NCBI GenBank assembly: GCA_002449145.1
Contig: DKCG01000022.1
Location: 9,160 to 15,544, forward strand
Length of the DNA stretch: 6,385 nt
Origin: Christensenella sp. UBA6880
Lineage (GTDB): Bacteria; Bacillota; Clostridia; Christensenellales; CAG-917
Direction: 5' to 3'
The position numbers were made by a program, and so were the translations under genes. Under the pieces are notes generated by a model. It searched no databases. It was not told the origin of the DNA and saw nothing but the letters and a program-made list of their open reading frames with translations. This document shows positions 5,292 through 6,385 of this stretch, one piece after another (the first letter of the stretch is position 1; every line of letters begins with the position of its first letter).

Positions 5292-5720
5292 GTAGTTGCG
5301 GGCAATAGATAAGAGCTCATAATACCCACACATCACCACTCTGTCGTAACGATAGGCAATCCATTTGTCCGATTCTGATTTGTTGGCGGATATGTAGGAT
5401 TTGCAGGCATTTTCTGCCCAGTCGGCGGTGGCGTCGTTGCCACAAAAGATGATGTAGAGTTCTTCGACGACTTCGGTTTCTTGCCCGTCAACGGTGCGGG
5501 TGTAAGGCTTGGTGGATAGGACGAGATCGTCAAAGACGTATCCTGTTGCGCCTTTGGTCATAGGCGTTGTGCGCTCGTAGGAAACGGTTGCGCCTGCGTC
5601 TTTGAGCCGAGTTTCGATGGCGTTTTGCTTCATACCTATTTTGAGGCACGAAGTCAAACTCACGAGTAGTACGCACGCGAGCAAAGCGCATATAAAGGAT
5701 AAACACAATCTCTTTTTCAT
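5289..5720 (-). CDS. Small lipoprotein of unknown function
   Basis: The 143-residue product has a basic start (MKKR), a hydrophobic stretch (5-20) and the lipobox LTSC (22-25), so it is expected to be anchored outside the membrane at C25. The mature part, about 118 residues, has an early IETRLKDAGATVSYE segment (35-49), a central strand-rich stretch (61-92, with EELYIIFCGND) and a Tyr-rich end (YRYDRVVMCGYYELL). I recognise no family. It has no neighbour in an operon. There is no ribosome binding site before the ATG; instead a consensus promoter ends six bases upstream, pointing to a leaderless transcript. The next internal ATG (residue 30) would lose the signal peptide, so I keep this start. 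The stop codon lies within the end of the candidate MITE, so the C-terminus may be shorter or different from that of relatives. Confidence 0.85.
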   Translation of the reverse strand: MKKRLCLSFICALLACVLLVSLTSCLKIGMKQNAIETRLKDAGATVSYERTTPMTKGATGYVFDDLVLSTKPYTRTVDGQETEVVEELYIIFCGNDATADWAENACKSYISANKSESDKWIAYRYDRVVMCGYYELLSIARNY

Positions 5721-5726
5721 AAGTCA

Positions 5727-5754
5727 ATTATATAACCAAACGAATTTTTGTCAA
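5727..5754 (-). promoter_or_regulatory. Consensus sigma-A promoter of the lipoprotein gene, abutting its ATG
   Basis: On the minus strand TTGACA (5749-5754) and TATAAT (5727-5732) are both perfect and are 16 bases apart. Only TGACTT separates the -10 box from ATG, so standard geometry puts +1 at 5720, the A of the start codon. Confidence 0.75.
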
Positions 5755-5894
5755 TGGCAAATGCAATTCAAATCGATTATTAACGCTCGAAGATATCGTT
5801 TTCTGCATATCGAACGCAATTTATATGTGACTGGCAAATTTTTCCACGCATAGAGAACGCATACGTGCAAACAATAGAATCAGGAGGCAACGAA

Positions 5895-6029
5895 ATGAAA
5901 AATTCACTTATCATCGGCACAATGCTTGGGTTGGCTACCGCTACAGCACTTTATTGCAGTATGACGAACAATTCGCTTAAAAAAGCAAAACGTGCCTTTG
6001 TAAACAAAATCGAAGACATTATTATGTAA
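5895..6029 (+). CDS. 44-residue small protein with hydrophobic N-terminal helix
   Basis: The ORF starts at ATG 5895 and ends at TAA 6027-6029. A perfect AGGAGG (5882-5887) lies seven bases upstream. The product MKNSLIIGTMLGLATATALY (1-20) is a probable single membrane helix, followed by CSMTNNSLKKAKRAFVNKIEDIIM, a basic amphipathic helix. This layout, a short membrane helix followed by Lys/Arg-rich residues, recalls small membrane proteins common in Bacillota, but I cannot assign a family or function. A hairpin terminator follows about 30 bases after the stop, supporting a standalone transcript. No clear promoter could be chosen upstream. Confidence 0.75.
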   Translation: MKNSLIIGTMLGLATATALYCSMTNNSLKKAKRAFVNKIEDIIM

Positions 6030-6060
6030 ATAAGAAGTCAAGTTCATTTATCCTCTATAA

Positions 6061-6108
6061 CACAAATCGTGTATTTTATAAACAAATAAATACACGTTTT
6101 GTGCTTTT
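6061..6108 (+). terminator. Hairpin terminator after the 44-residue gene
   Basis: CACAAATCGTGTATTT (6061-6076) pairs with AAATACACGTTTTGTG (6088-6103) at 15 of 16 positions around an 11-base loop, followed by CTTTT (6104-6108). The stem is AT-rich and the T-run short, but its place 31 bases after the stop codon supports the call. Confidence 0.7.
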
Positions 6109-6385
6109 ATAAAGAAAAATATGCGCGATATTGCCCAAAATCGGCACTTTGCAACACTTATCGTATTTTAGCAAAATTGCAAAAAGTCAAAAATGATTTG
6201 CAAAATTCAGCGCAACAGACAGAAAAATATAAAGACAAAAATGCGTGTACAATCGTAGACAATCGTTTTGAACGCCACAAATAATCACCCAAAAATCAAC
6301 AAGTCGAACGAGCGATTCGTAAAAACCATTTTGCAAAAATCAAACCAACAAAATTCAAATCATAAAATAAAAATCCACCAGCCTA
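6109..6385. other. AT-rich 3' end with no supported gene
   Basis: After the terminator there are about 277 bases with no convincing coding region. A 61-codon plus-strand frame (6099-6284) begins at a TTG inside the terminator hairpin and has no ribosome binding site, though its middle reads as a Lys/Gln-rich helix (ILAKLQKVKNDLQ). I see no strong hairpin or promoter here. It may be intergenic sequence leading into a gene beyond the window. Confidence 0.5.

Noticed and set aside
5848..5876. Sporulation sigma-F-like promoter (GCATA, 14 bases, GCAAACAATA) before the 44-residue gene
   Set aside because: The match is suggestive, but the predicted start falls on the AGGAGG, the spacing is one short, and GCATA occurs twice by chance nearby; not enough to call.
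6099..6284. 61-codon plus-strand frame
   Set aside because: It starts at TTG inside the terminator hairpin without a ribosome binding site; weak Lys-rich helix only.

Overview
The window looks like chromosomal DNA of a Gram-positive anaerobe of the Clostridia type (Bacillota). This rests on strong AAGGAG/AGGAGG ribosome binding sites, sigma-A-type TTGACA/TATAAT promoters, lipoprotein signal peptides, a DegV fatty-acid-binding protein, and the grouping of ApbE with NusG-domain-II and Gx-family proteins that is typical of that phylum. I cannot name the species.

Left half (1-3042, minus strand): four co-directional genes read leftward: degV family, apbE (TTG start), a NusG-domain-II membrane protein, and a Gx-type integral membrane protein (GTG start, 4-base overlap with its neighbour). 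The last three match the flavin transferase plus EetA-like plus EetB-like set of flavin-based extracellular electron transfer loci, so the likely theme is assembly of a membrane/extracytosolic flavin redox chain. The 3' end of the Gx gene and the window edge run into palindromic, repeat-like sequence. A consensus promoter (TTGACA-17-TAAAAT) lies upstream of degV.

Middle (3043-4484): a divergent intergenic region, then a plus-strand, membrane-anchored, trypsin-like (HtrA-type catalytic domain, no PDZ) serine protease with an intact His-Asp-Ser triad, closed by a clear Rho-independent terminator.

Right of the protease (4485-5291): about 800 bases with no convincing gene but dense repeat structure: a perfect 14-bp tandem duplication, a 102-bp element with inverted ends (a MITE-like intergenic repeat), several hairpins, a 13-bp motif present three times, and a 127-bp element with 18-bp terminal inverted repeats bounded by TA whose right end supplies the stop codon of the adjacent gene. 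This island is the most unusual part of the window.

Far right (5289-6385): a minus-strand gene for a small unknown lipoprotein whose consensus promoter places the expected transcription start on the A of its ATG (a leaderless mRNA candidate); a 44-residue plus-strand small protein gene with a perfect AGGAGG site and a hairpin terminator; then AT-rich sequence with no supported gene. I see no CRISPR array, tRNA, rRNA or recognisable transposase gene.
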